Assembly: GCA_021531385.1 (NCBI GenBank)
Contig: JAFBIR010000020.1
Coordinates: forward strand, 1 to 52,630
Direction of reading: 5' to 3'
Origin: Parabacteroides distasonis
GTDB lineage: Bacteria; Bacteroidota; Bacteroidia; Bacteroidales; Tannerellaceae
DNA: 52,630 nt
Shown here: piece by piece, positions 33,100 to 43,137 of the stretch
How the letters are laid out: each line of letters opens with the position of its first letter
Numbering within the stretch: the first letter of the stretch is position 1
The notes under the pieces: model-generated
Told to the model about the DNA's origin: nothing
Databases searched by the model: none
What the model saw: the letters and a program-made list of their open reading frames with translations, nothing else
Translations under genes and position numbers: made by a program

Positions 33100-34734
33100 A
33101 TGAAACAAATTGTTCTTTTGGGACTGGCTTTCGCCTGGGCACTCAGTGCTTGCGGAGGTGGGAATCCGGCAGATCGGGCCAAGAAGGTGGCCTCTGTCGA
33201 GCATTTGAAAACATATACGGAAGCGATTGCGCATGACAGTTGTGAGGGACGTCGCCCCTTCTCCGCCGGAGCGGATCGGGCGGTAGGTTATATTGCGGAG
33301 CAGATGAAGGCTGTGGGCTTGCAACCCGTCTCGGGGGAGAGCTATTTTCAGCCGGTGCCCATCATCTCCTCTCGAACGGTTTGCCCGGAGCCGATGCGCT
33401 TGCGCACGCCGAAACAGACGCTTTCCTTGAGCTGGTTGGAAGATTATACCGCCTTTTCCGCCCGTATCGAGCCGGAGATTACCTTGAAAGAGTCCCCTCT
33501 TTTCTTTGCGGGTTACGGCATTGTGGCTCCAGAGTATGGCAAGAATGACTATGCGGGCATTGAGCACCCGGAAGATAAGGTGGCTGTTGTGATCGTGAAT
33601 GATCCTGGATTGGGCAGCACGGACGAGAGCTATTTCAATGGCGACATCATGACCTACTATGGCCGTTGGATGTATAAATATGAGGAGGGTGCACGGCAAG
33701 GCGTGAAGGGAGTCTTGATTATTCATGAGGACCGAGGTGCCGGTTATCCTTGGTCGGTTGTTCGCGCTTCCGCACGTTCGAAGATGTATGTGGAGAGCGA
33801 TAGCGAGGCCTATCATTGCCCGCTGAATGGTTGGATTCAGCAGGAGGTGGCCCGTCAGCTCTTGGCGGATAACGGCTATGACTTGAATGAGTTGATCGCC
33901 GAGGCGAAGAAGCCCGACTTCAAGCCGTTTGACCTCCAATCGACGGTCAGTGTGAAGATGGAGAACACCTTTGATCGGCAAGAGAGCCCCAACGTGGTGG
34001 GTTACATCCCCGGCAGTGGTGAGACGGACGAGAGTGTGGTTTATTTAGGCCATTGGGATCATTTAGGCTATGGAGCACCGATTAACGGGGATAGCTTAAT
34101 CAATGGGGCGACAGATAACGCGGTAGCTATCGCTTGGATGCTGGAGATTGCCCGCTGTTTCGAAGCCCTGCCGCAGGCACCTCGAAGAAATATCGTCTTC
34201 CTCTCTCCCACTTGCGAGGAGACCGGTTTCTTAGGCACGAAGTATTATGTGGAGCATCCGCTTTTCCCGATTGAGAAGGTGGCCGCCGTGATCAATTTGG
34301 ATGTCTTCCCCTTGTGGGGCGAGAACAACGACGTGACGATCACGGGGTATGGAAACTCGGATCTGGATAGCACGTTGGCGGTCTTGGCCAAGCCTTACGG
34401 ACGCTACATCATGCCCGACCCGGATGCCTACAACGGCATGTTCTATCGCTCGGATCATTTCCCCTTCGTGCAACGGGGTGTCCCGGCGATGTTCGCCAAG
34501 GGATGGAACGACAACCGTCAGCATGGCAAGGAGTGGGCCAAGGAGCAGATCGCGAAGTATTGGGCCGAGACCTATCATAAGCCGACCGATCAGACCCATC
34601 CCGAGAGCGACGATTACAGCGGCTTGTTGCAGGAGGTGCAGCTTTTCTTCGACTTAGGTTATCAGTTGGCGAATGAACAGGGCTATCCGAAATGGAATCC
34701 CAAATCGGAATTTGCCAATGTATTGAAAAGATAG
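33100..34734 (+). CDS. M28-family lipoprotein aminopeptidase
   Basis: This 544-residue protein has a lipoprotein signal (FAWALSAC, Cys18). A PA-like insertion (about 125-290: PLFFAGYGIVAPEYGKNDYAG) sits inside a zinc aminopeptidase of the M28 fold. Metal and catalytic motifs are in order: LGHWDHLG, GATDNAVAIAW, PTCEETGFLG, INLDVFPLWG, and YHKPTDQTHP. It should be tethered to the outer membrane and remove N-terminal amino acids from peptides. The next promoter lies over its 3' end. Confidence 0.92.
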   Translation: MKQIVLLGLAFAWALSACGGGNPADRAKKVASVEHLKTYTEAIAHDSCEGRRPFSAGADRAVGYIAEQMKAVGLQPVSGESYFQPVPIISSRTVCPEPMRLRTPKQTLSLSWLEDYTAFSARIEPEITLKESPLFFAGYGIVAPEYGKNDYAGIEHPEDKVAVVIVNDPGLGSTDESYFNGDIMTYYGRWMYKYEEGARQGVKGVLIIHEDRGAGYPWSVVRASARSKMYVESDSEAYHCPLNGWIQQEVARQLLADNGYDLNELIAEAKKPDFKPFDLQSTVSVKMENTFDRQESPNVVGYIPGSGETDESVVYLGHWDHLGYGAPINGDSLINGATDNAVAIAWMLEIARCFEALPQAPRRNIVFLSPTCEETGFLGTKYYVEHPLFPIEKVAAVINLDVFPLWGENNDVTITGYGNSDLDSTLAVLAKPYGRYIMPDPDAYNGMFYRSDHFPFVQRGVPAMFAKGWNDNRQHGKEWAKEQIAKYWAETYHKPTDQTHPESDDYSGLLQEVQLFFDLGYQLANEQGYPKWNPKSEFANVLKR

Positions 34735-34742
34735 TACTTTTG
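34711..34742 (+). promoter_or_regulatory. Promoter of the SIS isomerase/PfkB kinase pair
   Basis: TTTG at 34711-34714, then 20 nt, then TACTTTTG at 34735-34742. This is a full match to the Bacteroidetes promoter and lies partly inside the 3' end of the M28 gene. The ATG at 34770 follows after 27 nt. Confidence 0.78.
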
Positions 34743-34769
34743 CCGGGGAACAAGCAAAAGATTGCAGTA

Positions 34770-35384
34770 ATGGATAAAGACTTTATCTCTTCGATATTGG
34801 AGCGGGAGGCGGAGGCGGTTCGCCACATCCCCGTGAGCGCGGATTATGAGCGAGCGATCGCCTTGATTGTCGAGCATGTGCATCGTCAAGGTGGTAAGTT
34901 GATAACCAGTGGTATGGGTAAGGCGGGACAGATCGCCATGAACATCGCGACCACGTTCAGTTCAACCGGTACGCCGGCCTCTTTCCTGCATCCCAGTGAG
35001 GCGCAACATGGTGACTTAGGCATCGTCAGGGAGCATGACATCCTGTTGCTTGTCTCCAATTCCGGAAAGACGCGCGAATTGGTGGAGCTGGTTGACCTGG
35101 TGCGAGGCTTGGTGCCCGACATGCAATTCATCGTCATTACCGGAAAGCCTGATAGCCCGTTGGCGGCCAAGGCCGATGTCTGTCTGCCCACCGGTGATCC
35201 GAAAGAGGTCTGTCCGTTAGGCCTGACCCCAACCACCTCCACGACGGTGATGACTGTCATCGGCGATATATTGGTGGTAGGCACGATGCAGCAGATCCAT
35301 TTCACCAGCACGGAGTACGCAAAGCGTCACCACGGCGGTTACTTAGGAGCGAAGAGCAGAGAACAAAGTAAACAAGATTTATGA
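34770..35384 (+). CDS. kdsD: SIS-domain sugar isomerase, arabinose-5-phosphate isomerase-like (KdsD/KpsF family, no CBS domains)
   Basis: This 204-residue protein consists only of the sugar-isomerase domain. Motifs: KLITSGMGKAGQIAMNIATTFSSTG, SFLHPSEAQHGDLG, LVSNSGKTREL and CPLGLTPTTSTT, all characteristic of D-arabinose-5-phosphate isomerases. The reaction, ribulose-5-P to arabinose-5-P, supplies Kdo for lipid A/LPS. E. coli KdsD and KpsF have two C-terminal CBS domains (about 320 residues); here these are absent. SIS-only isomerases of this type are known. Start 34770 is fixed by the promoter. It overlaps the next gene by 4 nt. Confidence 0.85.
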   Translation: MDKDFISSILEREAEAVRHIPVSADYERAIALIVEHVHRQGGKLITSGMGKAGQIAMNIATTFSSTGTPASFLHPSEAQHGDLGIVREHDILLLVSNSGKTRELVELVDLVRGLVPDMQFIVITGKPDSPLAAKADVCLPTGDPKEVCPLGLTPTTSTTVMTVIGDILVVGTMQQIHFTSTEYAKRHHGGYLGAKSREQSKQDL

Positions 35385-36313
35385 GAAGCGTTTTTGGCAT
35401 CGGGGAGACCATCCTCGATATTATTTTCAAAGAGGGGCAACCCTATAAGGCGGTGCCCGGAGGTTCGGTATTTAACGGATTGATCTCATTAGGACGTTTG
35501 CAAGTGCCCGTCACTTTCATCAGTGAGTTGGGCAAGGATCAAGTGGGCGACCTAATTCTGCGATTTATGGAGCAAAACCATATCTCCACGCGGTATATCG
35601 ACCGTTTCCCCGATGGGAAAAGCCCGATCTCGTTAGCGTTTCTTGATGCCAACCGAAACGCCAATTACTCCTTCTACAAAGACTACCCCACGGAGCGGTT
35701 GGATGTGCCCTTCCCACGCATCGAGGCAGACGATATTCTCATCATCGGTTCCTACTATGCGCTTAATCCGGCACTTCGTCCACGCATGGTGGAGTTCCTG
35801 CAATATGCCCGCGAGCGGAAAGCCATTATCTATTACGACCTCAACTTCCGTAAGGCCCATGCGCATGAGGCGATCCGCTTGATGCCGACAGTCTTGGAGA
35901 ACTTGGAATATGCTGATATTGTGCGCGGCTCGGATGAGGACTTCCTGAATCTCTTCGGGCAGCAGGATGGGGAGCGGGTGTATGCCGATCACATTCAGTT
36001 CTATTGTGACCGGCTGATCACGACCAAAGGCGCCCAAGGCGTGGAGTTATACACCAGTCACTTCAAACAGCATTATGACTCCCCGGCTATCGAGCCGCAA
36101 AGCACGATTGGCGCTGGCGATAACTTCAACGCCGGTTTGATCTTTGGTCTGCTGAAGGAGGATGTGCGACTGAAAGACTTGGCTGACCTGACACCGGATC
36201 GTTGGGAGCGGATTATCCGGCACGGCATGGACTTGGCCGGTGAGGTATGCCAAAGCTACGACAACTATATCTCTACCGATTTTGCCACTCGCTATTTAGC
36301 GGCAAACCGGTAG
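35381..36313 (+). CDS. PfkB-family carbohydrate kinase
   Basis: This 310-residue ribokinase-fold kinase has an N-terminal FGIGETILDIIF and the substrate-binding GGSVFNGLISLGRL. The C-terminal PfkB signature STIGAGDNFNAGLIFG carries the catalytic Asp (GAGDNF). It is closest in style to fructokinase/adenosine-kinase-like members, but the substrate cannot be read. ATGA overlap with the SIS isomerase suggests coupled translation and perhaps a related sugar-phosphate pathway. Confidence 0.88.
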   Translation: MRSVFGIGETILDIIFKEGQPYKAVPGGSVFNGLISLGRLQVPVTFISELGKDQVGDLILRFMEQNHISTRYIDRFPDGKSPISLAFLDANRNANYSFYKDYPTERLDVPFPRIEADDILIIGSYYALNPALRPRMVEFLQYARERKAIIYYDLNFRKAHAHEAIRLMPTVLENLEYADIVRGSDEDFLNLFGQQDGERVYADHIQFYCDRLITTKGAQGVELYTSHFKQHYDSPAIEPQSTIGAGDNFNAGLIFGLLKEDVRLKDLADLTPDRWERIIRHGMDLAGEVCQSYDNYISTDFATRYLAANR

Positions 36314-36413
36314 ATACCGGCAAAAGATATAGGACATTATAGCTGTCTGTCCGAATAATTTACGTACATTCGCGGCTTCAAGAAATATCCTATATATACA
36401 TAACAATCGTATT

Positions 36414-38234
36414 TTGAAAACATTTGAAGAATTAGGAGTTGCCGCACCGATATTGAAGGCAATTCAAGAGATGGGCTACGAATCGCCCATGCCCGTACAG
36501 GAGGAAGTGATTCCATTCCTATTGGGAGAAGACAATGACGTTATCGCTTTAGCACAGACCGGAACCGGCAAGACGGCGGCGTATGGTTTGCCGATCTTGC
36601 AGAAGATTGATGTGGAGGCTTGCTATCCGCAGGCCTTAGTGCTCTGCCCGACGCGAGAGCTTTGCTTGCAGATCGCAGATGATCTGAATGACTATTCGAA
36701 ATATATGGAGCACCTGCGTGTGCAGCCGGTATATGGCGGATCGAGCATCGAGAGCCAGATCAAGGCCTTGAAGCGGGGTGTACATGTGGTGGTGGCTACA
36801 CCGGGACGATTGATCGACTTGATGAACCGTAAGACTGTCGATTTAGGCGCAGTGAAGAACGTGATCCTCGATGAGGCGGACGAGATGCTCAACATGGGCT
36901 TCACCGACAGCATCAACGAGATCTTGGCGGCGGTGCCGGAGACACGCAATATGCTGCTCTTCTCTGCGACGATGCCGAAAGAGATCGCGGCGATCACGAA
37001 GAAATACATGCGTGATCCGAAAGAGATCGTGATCGGCGTGAAGAACGAGGGAAACAAGAGTATCCGTGACATCTATTATATGGTGCGTGCACAAGACAAA
37101 TACCTTGCCTTGAAACGCATCGCCGACTATTACCCCAATATCTATGGCATTATCTTCTGCCGTACCCGTAAGGAGACACAGGAGATCGCCGATAAGCTGA
37201 TCCAGGATGGCTACAACGCCGATTCGCTGCATGGCGAGTTAAGCCAGGCGCAACGCGACTATGTGATGCAGAAGTTCCGCATCAAGAACCTGCAGCTGCT
37301 CGTGGCGACCGACGTGGCCGCTCGTGGTTTGGACGTGGATGACTTGACGCACGTGATCAACTACGGATTGCCCGACGAGATTGAATCTTATACCCACCGC
37401 CGCGGCCGTACGGGTCGTGCGGGCAAGACCGGTATCTCCATTTCCATCTGCCACATCCGCGAGAAGAGCAAGATCAAGCAGATCGAACGGGTGATCAACA
37501 AGCAGTTTGAGAAGGGCGTGATGCCGACCGGCGAGCAGATTTGCGAGAAGCAGCTGTTCAACTTGGTGGATCAGATCGAGAAGGTGAAGGTGAACGAGGA
37601 GGAGATCGCCGGCTTGATGCCCTCCATCTACCGCAAGCTGGAGTGGTTGGACAAGGAGGATATCATCAAGCGCATGGTCTCTTTGGAGTTCAACCGCATG
37701 ATCGACTATTACAAGGATGCCGATGACATCGAGGAGGTGGATGAGAAGCGTCCGAAGCGGGTCAAGGGAGAGGCAGAGGCCGGCTACACCCGTCTGTTCC
37801 TCAACTTTGGCAAGACTGACACCTTGAGCGTGCCGGACCTGATCGAGTTGGTGAACCGTTGCGTGCCGGGTCATGTGCAGATCGGACGCATCGACCTGCA
37901 TGATAACTTCTCCTTCTTCGAGGTGGTTGAGGAGGAGGCACAGCGTGTGATCGACCAGATGAACGGCTTCGAGGTGGATGGCCGACGCATCCATGTGGAG
38001 GTGTCGCAAGCCCGTGTCGAGCCGGGCGAGAAGCGCAAGGGCCGCAAGGAGCGCAAGGGAGGCCGTGCTGCCGGATTTGGCGGCTTCAAAGCGAAGCGTG
38101 AAGGGGGCAAACGGAAGGAGAAACGACGTGATGAGGCACCTAAAAGTCGCAAAGAGAGCCGAAAGGCCGAAAAAAAAGAGGGTAAGAAGAAAAAATTTTA
38201 TGAGGATGCCCCCGGATATAAAAAACGGAAATAA
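36414..38234 (+). CDS. deaD: DEAD-box RNA helicase with DbpA-type RNA-binding domain
   Basis: This 606-residue helicase has a Q-motif at the N-terminus (FEELGVAAPILKAIQEMGYESPMPVQ), Walker A AQTGTGKT, PTRELCLQ, DEAD, SAT, and motif VI HRRGRTGRAG. After about residue 470 follows a DbpA-like RRM (YTRLFLNFGKTDTLSVPDLIELVN) and a very basic Lys/Arg/Gly tail typical of RNA-annealing proteins. Likely roles are ribosome assembly and mRNA decay, especially in the cold. The start is TTG at 36414 (TTGAAAACATTTGAAGAA); no ATG fits the family N-terminus. A -7-like TACATTCG lies at 36365. Confidence 0.93.
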   Translation: MKTFEELGVAAPILKAIQEMGYESPMPVQEEVIPFLLGEDNDVIALAQTGTGKTAAYGLPILQKIDVEACYPQALVLCPTRELCLQIADDLNDYSKYMEHLRVQPVYGGSSIESQIKALKRGVHVVVATPGRLIDLMNRKTVDLGAVKNVILDEADEMLNMGFTDSINEILAAVPETRNMLLFSATMPKEIAAITKKYMRDPKEIVIGVKNEGNKSIRDIYYMVRAQDKYLALKRIADYYPNIYGIIFCRTRKETQEIADKLIQDGYNADSLHGELSQAQRDYVMQKFRIKNLQLLVATDVAARGLDVDDLTHVINYGLPDEIESYTHRRGRTGRAGKTGISISICHIREKSKIKQIERVINKQFEKGVMPTGEQICEKQLFNLVDQIEKVKVNEEEIAGLMPSIYRKLEWLDKEDIIKRMVSLEFNRMIDYYKDADDIEEVDEKRPKRVKGEAEAGYTRLFLNFGKTDTLSVPDLIELVNRCVPGHVQIGRIDLHDNFSFFEVVEEEAQRVIDQMNGFEVDGRRIHVEVSQARVEPGEKRKGRKERKGGRAAGFGGFKAKREGGKRKEKRRDEAPKSRKESRKAEKKEGKKKKFYEDAPGYKKRK

Positions 38235-38272
38235 GACATATTTTAAGAGTTTGTTTACGGAATTTTAAAGAG

Positions 38273-38308
38273 GCGTGATTCGGTTTTTGTACGAATCACG
38301 CTTTTTTT
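38273..38308 (+). terminator. Rho-independent terminator of the DEAD-box helicase
   Basis: GCGTGATTCG (38273-38282) and CGAATCACGC (38292-38301) form a perfect 10-bp stem with a 9-nt loop, followed by seven T. Confidence 0.93.
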
Positions 38309-38395
38309 GTAACAAAAAGACACGGCCCTTCCCGCTTGGTGGGTAAGCAAAATGATTACTTTGCATCAAATACGCTAACATTTTGTTTAAAATAC

Positions 38396-38426
38396 TTTGC
38401 TAATTCAGACAAACGAGCTACTTTTG
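38396..38426 (+). promoter_or_regulatory. Promoter of the SusC/SusD operon
   Basis: TTTG at 38396-38399, 19 nt, then TACTTTTG at 38419-38426. This is a perfect consensus promoter. The predicted leader before the ATG at 38516 is about 80 nt, AT-rich, with no obvious hairpin. Confidence 0.82.
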
Positions 38427-38515
38427 TCGCCGAAAGGTTATCCTATTAATCGTTTTAATCAAATTAATTAACCAAGGATGTGTGTTAAGCGCATTAATTA
38501 AAAAACGTTTGTCTT

Positions 38516-41500
38516 ATGAGAAAATTCCTATCTCTGGGTCTCGGATTAGCATTAAGCGGGACAGTAGCAATGGCGCAAACGTCGATCAAAGGTACCGTCG
38601 TAGATGAGACGGGTGAACCGGTGATCGGAGCGTCAATCATTGTAGTAGGAACTACAACGGGTACCGTGACTAACTTTGACGGTACATTTGAACTGAATGC
38701 GCCAGAAGGGGCCAAACAAGTAACAATCTCTTATGTCGGCATGGTTTCACAAACCATGGCCATTCGACCCAAAATGGCAATTACCTTGAAAGCAGACTCT
38801 CAAGACTTGGATGAGGTCGTTGTCGTTGCCTATGGTACGACTTCTGCCCGCAACTTGACGGGTGCCGTTTCTTCTGTGAAGGGTGAGGCCATCAAGAACA
38901 TTCCCGGTCCTTCAGTAGATGGAATGTTGCAAGGACGTGCATCAGGTGTGATGATCTCAACTCCCTCTTCTTCAGTGGGTGCCGCTCCGGTGATCAACAT
39001 CCGTGGTGTCGCTTCTATCTCTAACAGCACAACGCCGCTCTATGTAGTAGATGGTATGATCATCTCCATGGAGACCTCTTCCAGCACACGCCAGAACCCG
39101 TTGGCCGATATTAACTCTGCCGACATCAAGTCTATCGAGATCTTGAAGGATGCGGCGGCTACGGCATTGTATGGTTCTCGTGCAGCCAACGGTGTCATCA
39201 TGATTACGACTCACTCCGGCCAGAGAGGTAAGGCGAAAGTCTCTTATAGCGGTGCCTATACGATCGCACAGGCAACCGGTATGTTCGACACGATGAACGC
39301 CGAGCAATACACCGAGTTCAAGAACTTGGGTGTTAGCAACACGGCTGCTCGTGTGACTGACAAGGGTTTCTACGACAAGTATAAATATGATTTGATGTAC
39401 GACAGCAAGGGTAACGTGCTGAGTACAGACTGGACCGATCTGTTGTTCCAGACCGGTAACATCATGAACCACGACATCAACGTATCGGGTGGTTCAGAGG
39501 ATATGAGCTACTACATCAGCACCGGTATCATGGATCAAGATGGTATCACGGTGGGTGATGAGTTCAAGCGCTACTCTTTCAAGGCCAACACCAACTTCAA
39601 GATGAACGAGTGGTTGAAGGGTGGATTCAACGGAAGCTACTCCAACACGCAACAGAAGAACGTCGATGGTGGTTATGGCGACGGCCTCTACTCGATCAAC
39701 GGTTTCTCTCGTATGGCTGCGATCTTGCCGCCGAACATCCCGGCATTCAACGAGGATGGCACGGCCTACATGGACAATGGCCAGTACTTAGGTTATGGTA
39801 ACAACAAGATCGGCTGTACCTACTATAACCCGATGTCTTACATCGACGATCAGGCCAGCCGCATGGAGAACAACCGTATCATCGCCAGCGGTTTCTTGGA
39901 GGCAACACCGATCAAGGGACTCTCTATCAAATCACAATATGGTATCGACTGGTTCATCACTAACTCTACGACGATGTATTCACCGAATGGTGGTGATGGC
40001 TATGCTTCAGGCGGTAACCTTTATGCCTACGCAACAACGCGTAAGACTTGGACTTGGACCAACACGGCCAACTACCAATTCGACATCAAGGATGATCACC
40101 ACTTCGGTGCTACCCTCGGTATGGAGGCCCAGGAGATGCAGCTCCGCCGTCGTTACTACTATGCAACGACCCTCTCTGATCCGAGCATGGTCTATGAGGA
40201 GGCTCCCTATCTGACTTACGCAAGTAGCTCCGGCACAAACCGTCGTGAGGAGCGCTCGATGGTTTCTTACCTCGGTCGTTTGAGCTATAACTACAATTAT
40301 CGCTACTACTTGGAGGGCAGCTTCCGTCGAGATGGTCTCTCTGCGTTGGGTACCAAGTGGGGTAACTTCTGGGGTGCCAGTGCCTCTTGGCGTATCTCTG
40401 ACGAGGCCTTCTTCAAACCGTTGAAGAGTGTGTTCAGCGACCTCCGTTTCAAGGCCAGCTATGGTGTTGTAGGTAACACGAATATCTCTGACAACTATGC
40501 GGCGATCTCTAAATACGCAGCTTCTTATTACAATGGCAACGGTGCCTTCTTACTGAGCAAGATCGCGGATGCTTATTTGGGTTGGGAGCAGACAGCAAAG
40601 ACTGATATCGGTTTGACCGGTCAGATCGCTGAGAAGTGGAACGTCGAGTTGACCTACTTCAAGTCGAAATCTAAGGATTTGATTCTTGACTCCGCACAGT
40701 CTTACTCAACCGGTATTCCCGATGCCTCTATCACGACCAACATCGGTAAGGCACAGAACACGGGTATTGAGTTCAGCTTTGGTGGAATCGTGCTCCAGAG
40801 AGGTGACTTCACGTGGAATACAAACCTCAATGTGACCTATGTGAAGAATAAGGTAACGGAGTTGGAGAGCGACATCGTAGAGAGCGGTACGGGTGCAGCT
40901 AACATTACCGTTGAGGGTAAGTCTATGGCACAGCTCTATCTCTATCCGACAGCCGGCATTGATAAGGAGACAGGTCGTCGCGTCGTACTCTTGGACGATG
41001 CCAATGGCAACCCGACCCGTGAGGCCCTCTTGGTTTATACACGTGGCGCAGGTGCTTCCGTTTATGACCGCACAACGGGTGAGAAGCTCGACATCAACGA
41101 CTGGAAAGCGCACATCTGGGGCAACACGAAGCCGACCTACTACGGTGGTTGGACCAACAACTTCACGTGGAGGAATTGGGATGCAACGGTCTTCTTCCAG
41201 TTCTCGGGTGGTAACAAGATCTACAACGGTACGAAAGCGACCACTTCCGATATGCGTTTCTGGAACAACACGACCGATGTGTATAAGCACGCATGGCGCA
41301 ACCCGGGTGATGTAGCTACCTACGCAAAGCCGGAGCAGAACGATAACTACTCCAACGGTTCGGCCAACCCGATCAGCGACTGGGTGGAGAATGGTGACTA
41401 CCTGCGCTTGAAGAACCTCTCTATCGGTTACACCTTCAACACGAAGAACTGGCCGAAGAAGATCGGTATCTCTCAGCTCCGCCTCTATGCGACAGCGACC

Positions 41501-41644
41501 AACCTGTTCTGCATCACGGGATATAGCGGTATGGATCCCGAGATCAACTCTCGTGCCGATATCTCCAACCGTGTTTCCGGTATCGATAAGAACACGACAC
41601 CGCTGACGAAGACTTATTCTTTTGGTATCAACTTGTCATTCTAA
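38516..41644 (+). CDS. SusC/RagA-family TonB-linked outer-membrane transporter
   Basis: This 1042-residue protein has a signal peptide (SLGLGLALSGTVAMAQ) and a carboxypeptidase-regulatory-like domain (about 22-95: IKGTVVDETGEPVIGASIIV). The SusC TonB-box region LDEVVVVAYGT is followed by a plug (TGAVSSVKGEAIKNIPG, PLYVVDGM) and a 22-strand barrel ending TYSFGINLSF. There is no STN domain, so it should not signal to an anti-sigma factor. It imports large nutrients with its SusD partner. Flanking genes include no glycosidases but include peptidases. Confidence 0.95.
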   Translation: MRKFLSLGLGLALSGTVAMAQTSIKGTVVDETGEPVIGASIIVVGTTTGTVTNFDGTFELNAPEGAKQVTISYVGMVSQTMAIRPKMAITLKADSQDLDEVVVVAYGTTSARNLTGAVSSVKGEAIKNIPGPSVDGMLQGRASGVMISTPSSSVGAAPVINIRGVASISNSTTPLYVVDGMIISMETSSSTRQNPLADINSADIKSIEILKDAAATALYGSRAANGVIMITTHSGQRGKAKVSYSGAYTIAQATGMFDTMNAEQYTEFKNLGVSNTAARVTDKGFYDKYKYDLMYDSKGNVLSTDWTDLLFQTGNIMNHDINVSGGSEDMSYYISTGIMDQDGITVGDEFKRYSFKANTNFKMNEWLKGGFNGSYSNTQQKNVDGGYGDGLYSINGFSRMAAILPPNIPAFNEDGTAYMDNGQYLGYGNNKIGCTYYNPMSYIDDQASRMENNRIIASGFLEATPIKGLSIKSQYGIDWFITNSTTMYSPNGGDGYASGGNLYAYATTRKTWTWTNTANYQFDIKDDHHFGATLGMEAQEMQLRRRYYYATTLSDPSMVYEEAPYLTYASSSGTNRREERSMVSYLGRLSYNYNYRYYLEGSFRRDGLSALGTKWGNFWGASASWRISDEAFFKPLKSVFSDLRFKASYGVVGNTNISDNYAAISKYAASYYNGNGAFLLSKIADAYLGWEQTAKTDIGLTGQIAEKWNVELTYFKSKSKDLILDSAQSYSTGIPDASITTNIGKAQNTGIEFSFGGIVLQRGDFTWNTNLNVTYVKNKVTELESDIVESGTGAANITVEGKSMAQLYLYPTAGIDKETGRRVVLLDDANGNPTREALLVYTRGAGASVYDRTTGEKLDINDWKAHIWGNTKPTYYGGWTNNFTWRNWDATVFFQFSGGNKIYNGTKATTSDMRFWNNTTDVYKHAWRNPGDVATYAKPEQNDNYSNGSANPISDWVENGDYLRLKNLSIGYTFNTKNWPKKIGISQLRLYATATNLFCITGYSGMDPEINSRADISNRVSGIDKNTTPLTKTYSFGINLSF

Positions 41645-41664
41645 TTTATTATTCAGTAGCAACA

Positions 41665-43089
41665 ATGAAAAGAGTTTTAGTATATACAGCCGCAGCGGTA
41701 GCCACCCTGTTGGTAGGCACCGGCTGCGAGGGCGACTTCATCGAGAAGTCTCCGGAATTGCAGGTCAGTGAGCAAGCCGTTTTCGAGAACGCCGACCGCC
41801 TATCCGCTGCCGTTGAGGGTGTCTATGCCCGTGCGAAAAATGGCTATTTCTTGGGTGGTTTTGTAACCGACGCGGGCGATAACCGCAGCGACGACATGTG
41901 TAACTACGGTAACAACGGTTACACGATGCGCGACACCTACAACCATGCGGTCAACGCCTCTTGTATCGAGAACGACTACATGTTCAACAACGCTTACTTA
42001 GGCATCAACTATGCGAATACCCTCATTGATGGTATCGAGGGTACATACGCCGATGCGTTGCCTTGCGACGCGGCTACCGCCAAGAAGTATGTGCAGGAGC
42101 TGAAGTTCGTGCGCGCCGTCTCTTACTTCTTCTTGAGCCAGCTCTTCGGTCAGCCTTATGCGTACGATCCGAATGCGAAGAACGTGCCGTTGCGTGTGAA
42201 GGCGGTAACAGGTGCGGGCGAGAATGAGTGTCCGGCTGCGACAATTAGCGAGGTGTTCAAGCAGATCCTGGCCGATACAGAGGATGTCAGCGCCCTGCCC
42301 GCAGGTTTCGGTGCGGATGGTTTCGATGCGACCAAGGCTTCTCAGGCTTCCGCTCATGCGCTCCGTATGCGTGTCTATATGTGTATGAACGACTGGCAAA
42401 ACGCGATCAACGAGGGTAAGCAGATCACAGGCTTCAGCTTGATCCCCTCCATCGCTACGATGTTCGACATGCCGTATGCCTTGACCGAGGAGAACATCTT
42501 CTCCATCCCGATGAGCGATAGCGACAAGAGCGGTAGCCAGTCTCACCCGGTAGGTTTTGTTTATCACGGTGCTGGTCAGATCACTTGTGTGAATACGATC
42601 AACGGTATCCAGACGGTTTACGGTGTGGCTGAGGATGCCCGTTCAGGCTTTATCTACAGCGACGCAAAGGGTTATACTTACTGCGAGAAGTTCAATGAGT
42701 ATTCTACTCGCTTGGAGTGGATCCCCATCTTCCGTTACGCAGAGATCCTGTTGAACTTGGCGGAGTGCTACTACAAGGCAGGCGATGAGGCTACGGCGTT
42801 GAGCTACCTGAAGCAGGTTCGTACACGCTCTATCCCCGAGGCATCCGATAAGTTGGTGACCTACAAAGAGAGCGGTGCAGCCCTCTGGACAGCGATCGAC
42901 AACGAGCGTCGTTGGGAGTTCTTGGGCGAGGGTATGCGTGGTTATGACATCTCCCGTCGTGCGGAAGACTATCGTCACCCGCTGACTGATGGTGGTTGGG
43001 AGGTTGTCGCTACGGCAGCTGATCATACGACTTACTGCTGGGCATTCCCGCTTTATGAGACAACGGTTAACACGGCATTGAATAACTGA
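41665..43089 (+). CDS. SusD/RagB-family nutrient-binding lipoprotein
   Basis: This 474-residue surface lipoprotein has a lipobox LVGTGC. The SusD-type TPR-like helical core shows DRLSAAVEGVYAR, AYLGINYANTLIDGIE, and KKYVQELKFVRAVSYFFLSQLFG. The C-terminal family region includes PIFRYAEILLNLAECYYKAGDEATALSYLKQVR, NERRWEFLGEGMRGYDISR. It caps the SusC barrel and binds the substrate. It lies 20 nt after susC. The substrate is not evident; the downstream M28 peptidase suggests peptides rather than glycans, as for RagAB of P. gingivalis. Confidence 0.95.
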   Translation: MKRVLVYTAAAVATLLVGTGCEGDFIEKSPELQVSEQAVFENADRLSAAVEGVYARAKNGYFLGGFVTDAGDNRSDDMCNYGNNGYTMRDTYNHAVNASCIENDYMFNNAYLGINYANTLIDGIEGTYADALPCDAATAKKYVQELKFVRAVSYFFLSQLFGQPYAYDPNAKNVPLRVKAVTGAGENECPAATISEVFKQILADTEDVSALPAGFGADGFDATKASQASAHALRMRVYMCMNDWQNAINEGKQITGFSLIPSIATMFDMPYALTEENIFSIPMSDSDKSGSQSHPVGFVYHGAGQITCVNTINGIQTVYGVAEDARSGFIYSDAKGYTYCEKFNEYSTRLEWIPIFRYAEILLNLAECYYKAGDEATALSYLKQVRTRSIPEASDKLVTYKESGAALWTAIDNERRWEFLGEGMRGYDISRRAEDYRHPLTDGGWEVVATAADHTTYCWAFPLYETTVNTALNN

Positions 43090-43137
43090 TTTGTGAAAAA
43101 GCCAGAACCGAAATAACACACACTTTTTCTCAAACTG

